41,100 nt of DNA, from the NCBI GenBank assembly GCA_009780115.1, contig WRAQ01000028.1, forward strand, positions 1-41,100. The letters are read 5' to 3'. Of this stretch, positions 1-6,933 are shown one piece after another. Under the pieces are notes generated by a model that was not told where the DNA came from, did no database searches, and was given only the letters and a program-made list of their open reading frames with translations. Origin of the DNA: Lachnospiraceae bacterium (GTDB lineage Bacteria > Bacillota > Clostridia > Lachnospirales > Lachnospiraceae). A program made the position numbers and the translations under genes. Numbering within the stretch: position 1 is the first letter of the stretch; each line of letters opens with the position of its first letter.

Positions 1-55
1 ATAAAACACTAATGTGCTTAGAGATAAATGTTAAAATAATCGAATTTATATAAAT

Positions 56-90
56 AAGCCGGATAAATGAGAGGACTCACTATCCGGCTT
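56..90. repeat. Stem-loop near the left edge
   Basis: A perfect 10-bp inverted repeat (AAGCCGGATA at 56-65 with TATCCGGCTT at 81-90) encloses a 15-nt loop. It is followed by an AT-rich stretch on either side but no clean T-run, so it may be a weak terminator for a gene lying left of the window. I see no gene in 1-174. Confidence 0.5.
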
Positions 91-174
91 ATAAAATACA
101 ATTATCTTTTTCTTACTTAAATTGCATCTCAGACCTGTTGCACAGGCATCCTTCATATGATGAATTTTCGGCAG

Positions 175-203
175 TTGACAATACCGGAAACAAATGCTAT
201 ACT
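175..203 (+). promoter_or_regulatory. Sigma-A promoter for the lysine riboswitch-dapAB transcript
   Basis: TTGACA at 175-180 and TATACT at 198-203 are separated by exactly 17 nt. The predicted start near 210 lies just ahead of the riboswitch, as expected for a riboswitch leader. Confidence 0.85.
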
Positions 204-226
204 TGGCACTAATAACATATATTATA

Positions 227-400
227 GGTAGAGGTTGCGTTATTCATTAGTAACTTGTCTTCATTAGTTGTGTCGGGCACAAAGAATCGGGAAGGCAGTA
301 AAAGGGTATAACGCCGAAAGGGTATAATCCGTGCATATCCTTGGGCATGCAGTTAATAACTGTATGACTGTCATCAGATTGATGGGGCGCTATCGGATAG
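227..400 (+). promoter_or_regulatory. Lysine riboswitch (L box)
   Basis: The leader carries the conserved L-box blocks in order: GGTAGAGGTTGCG at 227-239, an AGTAAC block near 248-253, an AACGCCGAAAGGG block near 310-322, a GGGCATGC block near 342-350, an ACTGTC block near 367-372 and GGCGCTATC near 386-394. The 5' GGTAG and 3' CTATC pair to close P1. L boxes bind lysine and in Firmicutes usually terminate transcription of lysine synthesis or transport genes. Here a terminator follows at 421 and dapA-dapB lie downstream, so high lysine should switch the operon off. The family call is firm. Exact helix limits are approximate. Confidence 0.92.
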
Positions 401-420
401 TTATCTAAGTGATACTATTA

Positions 421-451
421 TACCGGCTCCATAAGAGCCGGTATTTTTATT
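421..451 (+). terminator. Riboswitch-controlled intrinsic terminator
   Basis: TACCGGCTC (421-429) and GAGCCGGTA (435-443) form a perfect 9-bp stem with a 5-nt loop, followed directly by TTTTTATTT. It sits about 20 nt after the riboswitch P1 strand, the usual place for the expression platform of a transcriptional OFF switch. Confidence 0.88.
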
Positions 452-489
452 TAATAGGAAATTACTTCGGAATTTCTATTAAATAAAAA

Positions 490-600
490 GCCTCCGGCGG
501 ATGCACACTCGCGCGAGTTGTATTATATTGCTACGCAACCGCGCTCGGCGCGAGGGCTTGCCAAGGCAAACCCTTTCTTGTGTGCAGCAGATGATGAGGC
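490..600. repeat. Interrupted inverted repeat between riboswitch and dapA
   Basis: The outer arms GCCTCCGGCGGATGCACAC (490-508) and the complement of 580-600 match imperfectly. Inside lie a self-complementary CTCGCGCGAG (508-517) and a second hairpin at 553-572 (GGGCTTGCC with GGCAAACCC). The block is GC-rich compared with its surroundings and sits in the untranslated leader between the terminator and the dapA ribosome binding site. A 15-bp part of the left arm recurs in reverse orientation at 11001-11015. It looks like a dispersed palindromic element. Confidence 0.55.
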
Positions 601-653
601 TGAAAAGACTATCTCATACCGATTTCATGAATCAAAAAGGAGGAGAAATTGCT

Positions 654-1538
654 ATGGCTATTTTTAAAGGGGCAGGCGTTGCTATCGTAACGCCATTTAA
701 TGAGGATTACAGTGTGAATTATCCAAAACTCGCTGAACTAATTGAGTTCCAAATTAGCGGCGGAAGTGATGCTATCATCATTTGCGGCACTACCGGGGAG
801 GCTTCGACCCTGTCTCATGAGGAACATATCGAAACGATTCGTTATGCGGCGGAAGTTGTTGCCGGGCGGATTCCGGTGGTTGCCGGAACCGGGAGCAATA
901 GTACCGATACGGCAATTTATTTATCAAAAGAAGCCGAAAAAGCCGGAGCTGACGGCCTGTTGGTGGTGTCGCCTTATTATAATAAGGCAACACAAAGAGG
1001 CCTTTATGAGCATTTCAAACTGGTCGCTGAAAGTGTCGGCATCCCGATTATTCTTTATAATGTCCCAAGCCGGACCGGCCTTAATATTTTGCCGGAAACG
1101 ATTGTTAGCCTAGTAAATGATATTCCTAATATCGTCGGGGTCAAAGAAGCTTGCGGTAATATTACCCAGATAACACAACTTATGCATTTAGCCAAAGGAA
1201 ATGTTTTACTTTATTCCGGCAATGATGACCATATTGTGCCTCTCTTAGCACTTGGCGGAGTTGGAGTAATTTCCGTATTGTCAAATATTGCCCCACGTGA
1301 AGTTCACGATATGTGTCAAAAATATTTTGACGGTGATGTAAGCGGAAGCTGTCAAATACAGCTTGATACAATACCATTATGGGATGCCCTGTTCTGCGAG
1401 GTTAGTCCTGTCCCCGTCAAAAAAGCCTTGCAATTAATGGGTAAAGATAATGGAATTGTCCGGCGCCCGCTAATTGAAATGGAAGCAAAAAACGTCGAAA
1501 AATTGGAAAAAGCTATGCGTGACTACGGATTAATTTAG
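654..1538 (+). CDS. dapA: 4-hydroxy-tetrahydrodipicolinate synthase
   Basis: DapA condenses pyruvate with aspartate semialdehyde, the first committed step to diaminopimelate and lysine, in the cytoplasm. The 294-residue protein has the family landmarks: GTTGE at 45-49, SPYYNK at 106-111, the catalytic tyrosine in YNVPSRTG (Y135) and the Schiff-base lysine in VGVKEA (K164). The length is normal for the family. I chose ATG 654 because AAGGAGGA lies at 637-644 and the protein then starts in the typical MAIFKGAGVA form. The open frame reaches back to 501, but those codons run through the inverted repeat and look untranslated. dapB follows after 9 nt, so the two form an operon under the lysine riboswitch. 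Confidence 0.96.
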   Translation: MAIFKGAGVAIVTPFNEDYSVNYPKLAELIEFQISGGSDAIIICGTTGEASTLSHEEHIETIRYAAEVVAGRIPVVAGTGSNSTDTAIYLSKEAEKAGADGLLVVSPYYNKATQRGLYEHFKLVAESVGIPIILYNVPSRTGLNILPETIVSLVNDIPNIVGVKEACGNITQITQLMHLAKGNVLLYSGNDDHIVPLLALGGVGVISVLSNIAPREVHDMCQKYFDGDVSGSCQIQLDTIPLWDALFCEVSPVPVKKALQLMGKDNGIVRRPLIEMEAKNVEKLEKAMRDYGLI

Positions 1539-1547
1539 GAGAAAAAA

Positions 1548-2303
1548 ATGATTAATGCCATAATGCACGGTTGTAACGGCAAAATGGGACAGACCATTTC
1601 TAATTTACTAACCGAAGACCAAACAATCAGAATTGTCGCCGGTATCGATGCTTTCGATAATGGCAAAAATTCTTTTCCGGTATTTACAAATATAAATGAA
1701 TGTAACATACCGGCGGATGTTATTATTGATTTCAGTATTGCTTCGGCGATGGATGCTTTGCTTGATTACTGTGCCGCGAAGCAGATTCCTTGTGTTGTTT
1801 GTACCACTGGTTTGAGCGAAACGCAGTTATCCCGTTTGGAAAAAGCAGCAAAAGATGTTGCAATTCTCAAATCCGCAAATATGTCGCTTGGTATCAATTT
1901 GCTCCTTAAGATATTAAAAGAAGCAACAAATGTCCTGGCCCCGGCGGGCTTTGATATTGAAATCGTTGAGAAGCACCACAATCAAAAAATTGATTCTCCG
2001 AGCGGTACCGCTTTAGCTTTAGGAGATTCGATTAATGAAGAGCTAAGTAATGAATATAATTATGTATTTGACCGGAGTAAGACCCGGACAAAAAGGGAAA
2101 AGAAAGAAATAGGTTTTTCTGCCGTCCGCGGCGGCAATATTGTCGGTGAACATGACGTTATTTTCGCCGGTACTGACGAGATTGTCACTTTTTCCCATAC
2201 CGCTTATTCGCGGACAGTTTTCGCTAAAGGGGCTATTGAAGCCGCCAAGTTTATCGCTGGAAAAATGGCGGGATTGTATACAATGGCTGATGTAATCGGC
2301 TAA
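1548..2303 (+). CDS. dapB: 4-hydroxy-tetrahydrodipicolinate reductase
   Basis: DapB reduces the DapA product with NAD(P)H, the second step of the diaminopimelate pathway. The 251-residue protein has the N-terminal nucleotide-binding loop GCNGKMG (8-14) and the signature HHNQKIDSPSGTA (143-155), which contains the catalytic histidine pair and the substrate-binding lysine. AGGAG directly precedes ATG 1548. The gene starts 9 nt after dapA and ends in front of a cluster of hairpins that includes a good terminator, so the operon probably ends here. Length and motifs are standard. Confidence 0.96.
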   Translation: MINAIMHGCNGKMGQTISNLLTEDQTIRIVAGIDAFDNGKNSFPVFTNINECNIPADVIIDFSIASAMDALLDYCAAKQIPCVVCTTGLSETQLSRLEKAAKDVAILKSANMSLGINLLLKILKEATNVLAPAGFDIEIVEKHHNQKIDSPSGTALALGDSINEELSNEYNYVFDRSKTRTKREKKEIGFSAVRGGNIVGEHDVIFAGTDEIVTFSHTAYSRTVFAKGAIEAAKFIAGKMAGLYTMADVIG

Positions 2304-2308
2304 AAATC

Positions 2309-2416
2309 GGTAAGAAGTTATTCTTACCCGCTGTGCGGGCCGCAAAATACGGGGAAATGACAGCCGTGTCATTTCCCCGCAAAGTGGCAGATCATCGCTC
2401 TCAGCGATGCTTTTTT
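2309..2416. terminator. Four consecutive hairpins ending in an intrinsic terminator
   Basis: The gap between convergent dapB and the lipoprotein gene holds four stems: GGTAAGAA/TTCTTACC (2309-2328), CCGC/GCGG (2328-2338), a perfect 13-bp stem at 2350-2362 with 2367-2379, and CATCGCT/AGCGATG (2393-2409) followed by six Ts (2411-2416). The last is a classical plus-strand terminator for dapAB. The 13-bp stem may serve the opposite strand. The GCATCGCT-type stem recurs after purE. Confidence 0.75.
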
Positions 2417-2455
2417 ATATTCAATTTTACAGAGGTCAATTTTCAGTTTTAATTA

Positions 2456-3061
2456 CTACCTAACAACTTTATTATGATTCACGCCAGTATTGTTGACACC
2501 AGTATGATTCACACCGGTATTGCTTATACCAGTATTATGCCTTACACCGGTATTATTGACACCAGTATGATTCACACCAGTATGATTGACACCGGTATTG
2601 TTCGTACCAGTATTATGCCTTACACCAGTATTGTTAACGCCAGCATTATGGTTGACACCTCTGTTAAGTGTGTCAGAGTTCGTTCCGCCGGTTACGTTAC
2701 GGGTAATGTTTCTCATTCCGGTAGTAACACCATCAACGGCATCGCCGACAGCATCACCAGCATTTTCTAAAACAGAACCTTCGTTATTATAATTACCGTT
2801 TACATTGTCATTAAGATTGTTATCATAGACATTGTTATCATTAACTCGGTCATTTACCCCATTATTTACGTTAGTGCCGGTTTTATTATCATGAACCTTG
2901 TTATCTTCACGGTGTTCTTTTTCTCTTTCGACACTGTTAGTTACCTTGTTTGGCTCATGGTTCGGGTTGTGGTTGTTACCAAGCCTGTGTCCGCATGCCG
3001 TAAGCATAAATAAAGATGCTACAACAAGTGAAGCTGATAACACTTTTTTATAGTTTTTCAT
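2456..3061 (-). CDS. Asn/Gly-rich repeat lipoprotein
   Basis: The 201-residue product starts with a lipoprotein signal peptide: a basic N-terminus, a hydrophobic stretch and the lipobox LTAC with the acylated cysteine at position 23. It is therefore predicted to be anchored outside the membrane. The mature part is hydrophilic and dominated by Asn, Val, Gly, Thr and His. From about residue 130 it consists of about ten copies of a five-residue unit of the TGVNH/TGVNN kind, with a few six-residue units, mirrored by a 15-bp tandem repeat in the DNA. A strong GGGAGGA precedes the ATG on the minus strand. I recognise no domain. The repeat could change length by slippage. Function unknown; a surface or stress-related role is only a guess. 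Confidence 0.8.
   Translation of the reverse strand: MKNYKKVLSASLVVASLFMLTACGHRLGNNHNPNHEPNKVTNSVEREKEHREDNKVHDNKTGTNVNNGVNDRVNDNNVYDNNLNDNVNGNYNNEGSVLENAGDAVGDAVDGVTTGMRNITRNVTGGTNSDTLNRGVNHNAGVNNTGVRHNTGTNNTGVNHTGVNHTGVNNTGVRHNTGISNTGVNHTGVNNTGVNHNKVVR
2470..2660 (-). repeat. 15-bp tandem repeat inside the lipoprotein gene
   Basis: Units reading on the plus strand roughly as ACCAGTATGATTCAC / ACCGGTATTGTTGAC recur about every 15 bp, with occasional 18-bp units, and encode the TGVNH repeats. Units differ at several positions, so this is an aged in-frame minisatellite, not a CRISPR array. Confidence 0.7.
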
Positions 3062-3298
3062 GGTTCCTCCCTCAGTTACAGTTAGTTACTATTAACAGCC
3101 CGCTGTTTATAGCAACAGGTGTACATAAATCGCGTTTAGGCGTACCACATCGAATGCAGTTGTTCACTTTTGCAATCAGCAAATGTGGAATATCATTAAT
3201 TTTACATTGTTGTATATCACTCTTCAACGCAGTATCTATTATGTTCAGGCGATATCAAAATATACTGGAAAAATCCGCATGGTAAAATCACAAAAATA

Positions 3299-3334
3299 TT
3301 GAAGAAAATGGAAAAGGGTGTTATGATACTTTCA
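3299..3334 (+). promoter_or_regulatory. Promoter abutting the hisA start codon
   Basis: TTGAAG (3299-3304) and TATGAT (3322-3327) are 17 nt apart. Only 6 nt separate the -10 box from ATG 3334, so transcription would begin at or next to the A of the start codon. The rest of 3062-3298 contains the lipoprotein leader, a small hairpin (AACAGC/GCTGTT, 3094-3107) and no gene I can support. Confidence 0.6.
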
Positions 3335-4209
3335 TGGAATTTCGACCTTGTATTGATATTCATAATGGAAGCGTTAAGCAAATCGTTGGTTCGAGCTTGA
3401 AAGATTTAGAAGCCGGTTTGGAAACAAATACTGCGGCTGATAGAATCGTGACGAATTTTGTTGCAACCCAGGATGCGGCTTACTTTGCGGAACTTTATCG
3501 GGAATTAGGCTTATCCGGCGGGCATATTATTATTTTGAACTCTTCTTCAAGTGATTATTATGAAAAAAGCCTGGCGCAAGCAGAAAATGCCCTGAAAGCA
3601 TATCCCGGCGGTTTTATGGTTGGCGGTGGAATTAATCATCATAACGCCGAATATTTTATTAATGCCGGTGCTTCTCATGTTATTGTCACATCGTATGTTT
3701 TTGAAGATGGTAAAATTAACTATCATAACTTGAATAAATTAATTAATATAATAGGAAGAGAAAAGATTGTCCTTGATTTAAGCTGCCGGAAAAGTAAGGG
3801 AAATATTTCAAGTAAAAGGCAGTCTTTAAATAACGGGCGTTATTTTATAGTGACAGACCGCTGGCAAAAATATACTGATGTAAAGGTAGATATTAACAGT
3901 CTGACTGAACTTGCGCCATATTGTGATGAATTTCTAATTCATGCCGTTGATGTTGAGGGAAAATCGGCTGGTATTGATGAAGATTTAGTAAGGATTTTAG
4001 GTGAGTATCAAGGTATCCCAATTACATATGCCGGCGGCGTACACGATTTTTCCGACCTGGAAAAATTAAGCATCTTAGGAAGAAACCGCCTTAATGTGAC
4101 AATCGGAAGTGCTTTGGATTTATTTGGCGGCCCGATGAAGGTTACGGAAGTGATACAATTTTTCGATAAAGTGAGTAAGGCAGATAAAGATATCTCGCAG
4201 TCACCTTAG
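3334..4209 (+). CDS. hisA: Phosphoribosylformimino-AICAR-P isomerase, eukaryotic type
   Basis: The protein (291 residues) reads like the eukaryotic His6 form of HisA, which isomerises ProFAR to PRFAR in histidine synthesis. It opens with FRPCIDIHNGSVKQIVGS (3-20), containing the general acid/base aspartate D8, and has GGG (97-99), the second catalytic-type aspartate in HAVDVEGK (D206), AGG (233-235) and GSALD (258-262), the phosphate-binding loops of the barrel. It is longer than ordinary bacterial HisA (about 240). No other his gene is present nearby. The ATG lacks a ribosome binding site at normal distance and sits 6 nt after a -10 box. The last residues (about 280-291) are encoded by a dispersed palindromic repeat, which supplies the stop codon. 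Confidence 0.88.
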   Translation: MEFRPCIDIHNGSVKQIVGSSLKDLEAGLETNTAADRIVTNFVATQDAAYFAELYRELGLSGGHIIILNSSSSDYYEKSLAQAENALKAYPGGFMVGGGINHHNAEYFINAGASHVIVTSYVFEDGKINYHNLNKLINIIGREKIVLDLSCRKSKGNISSKRQSLNNGRYFIVTDRWQKYTDVKVDINSLTELAPYCDEFLIHAVDVEGKSAGIDEDLVRILGEYQGIPITYAGGVHDFSDLEKLSILGRNRLNVTIGSALDLFGGPMKVTEVIQFFDKVSKADKDISQSP

Positions 4210-4291
4210 GCCGCCTTCTTCCCGAAAGAAAAATTTTATTTTACACCAATTAGGCCGTAGAGACGAAGAGATATACTTTTATCTGACTTAC
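4175..4291. repeat. Dispersed palindromic repeat, family A, copy 1
   Basis: The ends GTAAGGCAGATAAAGATATCTC (start 4175) and the complement of the segment ending at 4291 pair as a long imperfect stem. The centre holds a 29-bp block (4204-4232) identical to copy 2 at 22075-22103, and ATTAGGCCGTAG is also shared. The left arm lies inside the end of hisA and provides its stop. Confidence 0.8.
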
Positions 4292-4311
4292 TTAACTTAC
4301 TTAGTAGTATC

Positions 4312-4340
4312 TTGATTTGCAAATTTAAAAGTGTTATACT
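4312..4340 (+). promoter_or_regulatory. Promoter for the patatin gene and possibly the signalling operon
   Basis: TTGATT (4312-4317) and TATACT (4335-4340) are spaced by 17 nt. The start of transcription would be near 4347, giving a leader of about 36 nt with AGCGAGG ahead of ATG 4383. Confidence 0.65.
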
Positions 4341-4382
4341 ATTTAATGCGACAAAAGACTAAAAGCGAGGTTAAACTACATC

Positions 4383-5234
4383 ATGTTGAAAAACAGTGCT
4401 ATTGTACTAGAAGGTGGCGCGTTTCGCAGCGTTTTTTCAGCCGGAGTGTTAGATTATTTTCAAGAACAGGATTTTTATATCCCTAATACCGTTACCTTAT
4501 CGGCCGGTGCTTATATGGCACTGAATTATGTATCCCGCCAGCAAGGGCGGGTTATCCGCACCAATATTGAACCACTGCGCAAAAAGCGTTATCTCGGTTT
4601 GGGTACATATATCCGGACCGGCAATTTATTTGATATGGATTTTTTATTTGACAAACTGCCGAATGAAATTGAACCATTTGATTATGATACCTTTTTTGCC
4701 TCTGATATGCGCCTTGTCATGCACGTTACCAATTGTGAGACCGGGCAGGCTATTTATTATGATGAATACGGTGACAAAAAAAGGTTGATGGATATCTGCC
4801 GTGCTTCTAACAGTATGCCATTTATTACCACAATCGTTGATATTGACGGCGAGCCGATGTTGGACGGCGGTATGTATGATGCAATCCCAATCGAAAAAGC
4901 AATTGCCGATGGCAATGAAAAGATTGTCGTTGTTTTTACCCGGACGAAGGATTACCGCAAGAAATCACGCTGGTTTTACCTTTTAATGGTTAGACTGGTT
5001 TATCGGAAGTATCCGGAATTTATTAAGACAGTTACGCAAAGGTCAGAACGGTACAATGAGACCTTGGAACTAATTGACCGCCTGGAAAAAGAAGGCAAAG
5101 TATATATTATCCGCCCGGAAGAGCGCCCGGTACATAATCATGAATCCAATCCGGACAAATTACTAAAATTTTATCAGCATGGATATCAGATGGCAAAAGA
5201 AAAATTTCAAGAAATCAAGAATTTTCTCAGTTAA
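4383..5234 (+). CDS. Patatin-like phospholipase (YjjU-like)
   Basis: The 283-residue protein belongs to the bacterial patatin family of serine acyl hydrolases, which use a Ser-Asp dyad on membrane lipids or esters. The glycine-rich oxyanion region is LEGGAFRS (9-16), the nucleophile serine lies in TLSAGA (S40), and the catalytic aspartate in LDGG (D161). The usual nucleophile elbow is GxSxG; here the first glycine is a threonine, and the usual GGGxRG is GGAFRS, so activity may be altered. The SRQQGR segment after the elbow is typical of YjjU-like members. No signal peptide is seen. It ends 31 nt before the response regulator gene and could share its transcript. Substrate unknown. Confidence 0.85.
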   Translation: MLKNSAIVLEGGAFRSVFSAGVLDYFQEQDFYIPNTVTLSAGAYMALNYVSRQQGRVIRTNIEPLRKKRYLGLGTYIRTGNLFDMDFLFDKLPNEIEPFDYDTFFASDMRLVMHVTNCETGQAIYYDEYGDKKRLMDICRASNSMPFITTIVDIDGEPMLDGGMYDAIPIEKAIADGNEKIVVVFTRTKDYRKKSRWFYLLMVRLVYRKYPEFIKTVTQRSERYNETLELIDRLEKEGKVYIIRPEERPVHNHESNPDKLLKFYQHGYQMAKEKFQEIKNFLS

Positions 5235-5265
5235 GGCTGGAAAATATTGAAAGGAGTAGTTTTCA

Positions 5266-6327
5266 ATGAAGAAAAATTCAATCTTAATAGTTGAAGACTT
5301 TAAGGAAAACATTGATAGTTTGCGGGCGATACTTGATCCGGACTACGATGTTTTTGTTGCGGTAAATGGTGCCGGGGCGATTAATCTTTTGAAAACGACC
5401 CAGCCGGACCTTATTTTACTTGATATCGGCCTTCCGGATATGGACGGTTTTGATGTGCTTGAGCGGCTCCGCAAAATGAAAGGCTGTGAAAAAATTCCGG
5501 TTATCTTTATCACCGGTGAGACGGATACATATGTTGAAGAGTACGGGCTTTCGCTCGGGGCCGAGGATTATATCAGAAAACCCTATAACCCCAGCGTATT
5601 GCTGGTTAAAACGCGGAATAGCATTGAACGGAAAATGACCCGTGACCAACTTGAAATGCTAGTCCAGCAAAGAACAAGGGAACTTTTTTATTCCCGGGAA
5701 ATGATTATCATGGGAATGTCATTTCTAGCCGAGCGCCGCGACCACGGGACCGGAAAACATATCAAGCGGATTATGCAATATACCGAATTATTAGTTGAAC
5801 AAATCTCCAAAACTCATCCTAATTTGATGTCGCCAAAACAACGGGAAGAAATAATTCTTTATTCCAGTTTACATGATGTGGGTAAAGTCGGAATCCCGGA
5901 TTCGATTCTTTTAAAACCGGCCCGCTTGACCAATGAAGAATTTGAGGTAATTAAAACCCATACAACGGTTGGCGCCGACGTATTAAAAGCGACTGCCGAA
6001 ATGTACGACGAGTTCCGTGACCAATTGAAAACAGCAATCGAAATCGCCGAATGCCATCATGAAAAATTTGACGGCTCCGGATACCCTAATGGGTATGCCG
6101 GCGAAGATATCCCCTTGGCCGCCCGCATTGTGGCCCTGCCGGATATTTATGATGCTTTGACGACCCGCCGTGAATACAAAGAAGCATATCTTCATGATAT
6201 GGCAAAGGATATCATTATCAATGGTGACGGAAGGACGATGCCGGAACATTTTGACCCGATTGTCCTGGAAGCGTTTATTGAATTGCAGGATGAATTTAGA
6301 GCGTTGAGCGATACCATAGACCAATAA
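5266..6327 (+). CDS. Response regulator with HD-GYP phosphodiesterase output
   Basis: The 353-residue protein has an N-terminal receiver (about 1-120) with acidic pair E10/D11, phosphoacceptor D53 and K105. A helical linker leads to an HD-GYP domain (about 145-345) with HD at 203-204, HH at 264-265, GSGYP at 270-274 and the PDIYDALTTRREYKEA segment. HD-GYP domains hydrolyse cyclic di-GMP; all metal-binding residues I can check are present, so it is probably active. AAAGGAG precedes ATG 5266. It is the first of seven signalling genes on the same strand, and the following Hpt gene starts 18 nt after it. Phosphorylation by the neighbouring kinase through the Hpt protein is the natural inference. 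Confidence 0.92.
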   Translation: MKKNSILIVEDFKENIDSLRAILDPDYDVFVAVNGAGAINLLKTTQPDLILLDIGLPDMDGFDVLERLRKMKGCEKIPVIFITGETDTYVEEYGLSLGAEDYIRKPYNPSVLLVKTRNSIERKMTRDQLEMLVQQRTRELFYSREMIIMGMSFLAERRDHGTGKHIKRIMQYTELLVEQISKTHPNLMSPKQREEIILYSSLHDVGKVGIPDSILLKPARLTNEEFEVIKTHTTVGADVLKATAEMYDEFRDQLKTAIEIAECHHEKFDGSGYPNGYAGEDIPLAARIVALPDIYDALTTRREYKEAYLHDMAKDIIINGDGRTMPEHFDPIVLEAFIELQDEFRALSDTIDQ

Positions 6328-6345
6328 GATTTTAAGGCGTTCGAT

Positions 6346-6933
6346 ATGAGAAAAGAACTGATTAAGCTTGGCATTGATGCCGATGATGCAATTTACCGGT
6401 TTGCGGGTAAAGAAGCACTTTATCTAAAGTCGCTTAAGAAATTTGTTGTTGATATAACGACAAATGGGGTTATAAATGTCGGTGAAGCTGTTGCAATGAA
6501 TTTGGAAGATTTAGGAAAGTATGTTCATGGCCTTAAAGGTGTTACTGCGAATCTTTCAATGACGAAAATAAATGCGTTGCTTATTGAAATTGAGCAAACG
6601 ATTAAAGCCGGAACGCCGGACTATGCGAAATATGAGTATTTTTGCACAAAACTTCCGGAGTTGGCCCGGCAAATTCTTGCCTTGATTACAGCTTCCGAAA
6701 GCCCGGCCCGGACGGATAAAGTTGCAAGCGGCAGTGAAGCGGAATGCCGGGAACAACTTCGGCTTCTTTATTCATACTTACAGCGGGGTTTGGCCAGGGA
6801 ATGCGAGGGGGTTACAACGGAATTGCGGGATAAAGAGTGGGCTTTTTTTGAAAAAGCCCGGCTTTCAAAAATTTGTGATGCGGTAGATGGTTATGATTAT
6901 GCCGGTGCAATGGAGATGATTGATGATCTTTGA
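6346..6933 (+). CDS. Hpt-domain phosphotransfer protein
   Basis: This 195-residue all-helical protein carries the Hpt signature HGLKGVTANL with the phosphorylatable histidine H61 in a domain of about 1-115. Hpt proteins shuttle phosphoryl groups between receivers in multistep phosphorelays. A second helical region (about 130-195), ending in the VDGYDYAGAMEMIDDL pattern, resembles the modules that follow Hpt or receiver domains in other clostridial phosphorelay proteins. The start has a weak AAGG (about 6334) upstream. The gene overlaps the kinase gene by 11 nt, which implies translational coupling. It has no kinase domain of its own and most likely connects the hybrid-less kinase to the nearby receivers. 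Confidence 0.85.
   Translation: MRKELIKLGIDADDAIYRFAGKEALYLKSLKKFVVDITTNGVINVGEAVAMNLEDLGKYVHGLKGVTANLSMTKINALLIEIEQTIKAGTPDYAKYEYFCTKLPELARQILALITASESPARTDKVASGSEAECREQLRLLYSYLQRGLARECEGVTTELRDKEWAFFEKARLSKICDAVDGYDYAGAMEMIDDL

Noticed and set aside
501-653. Longer dapA reading frame from 501
   Set aside because: The added 51 codons lie in the palindromic leader, do not resemble DapA, and AAGGAGGA supports ATG 654.
2470-2660. Possible CRISPR array
   Set aside because: Units are about 15 bp, contiguous, in frame, without spacers, and encode the protein repeat; they form a coding minisatellite.
2474-2770. Plus-strand frame of 98 codons opposite the lipoprotein gene
   Set aside because: It is a mirror of the tandem repeat, has no ribosome binding site, and the minus-strand frame has a signal peptide and strong start.
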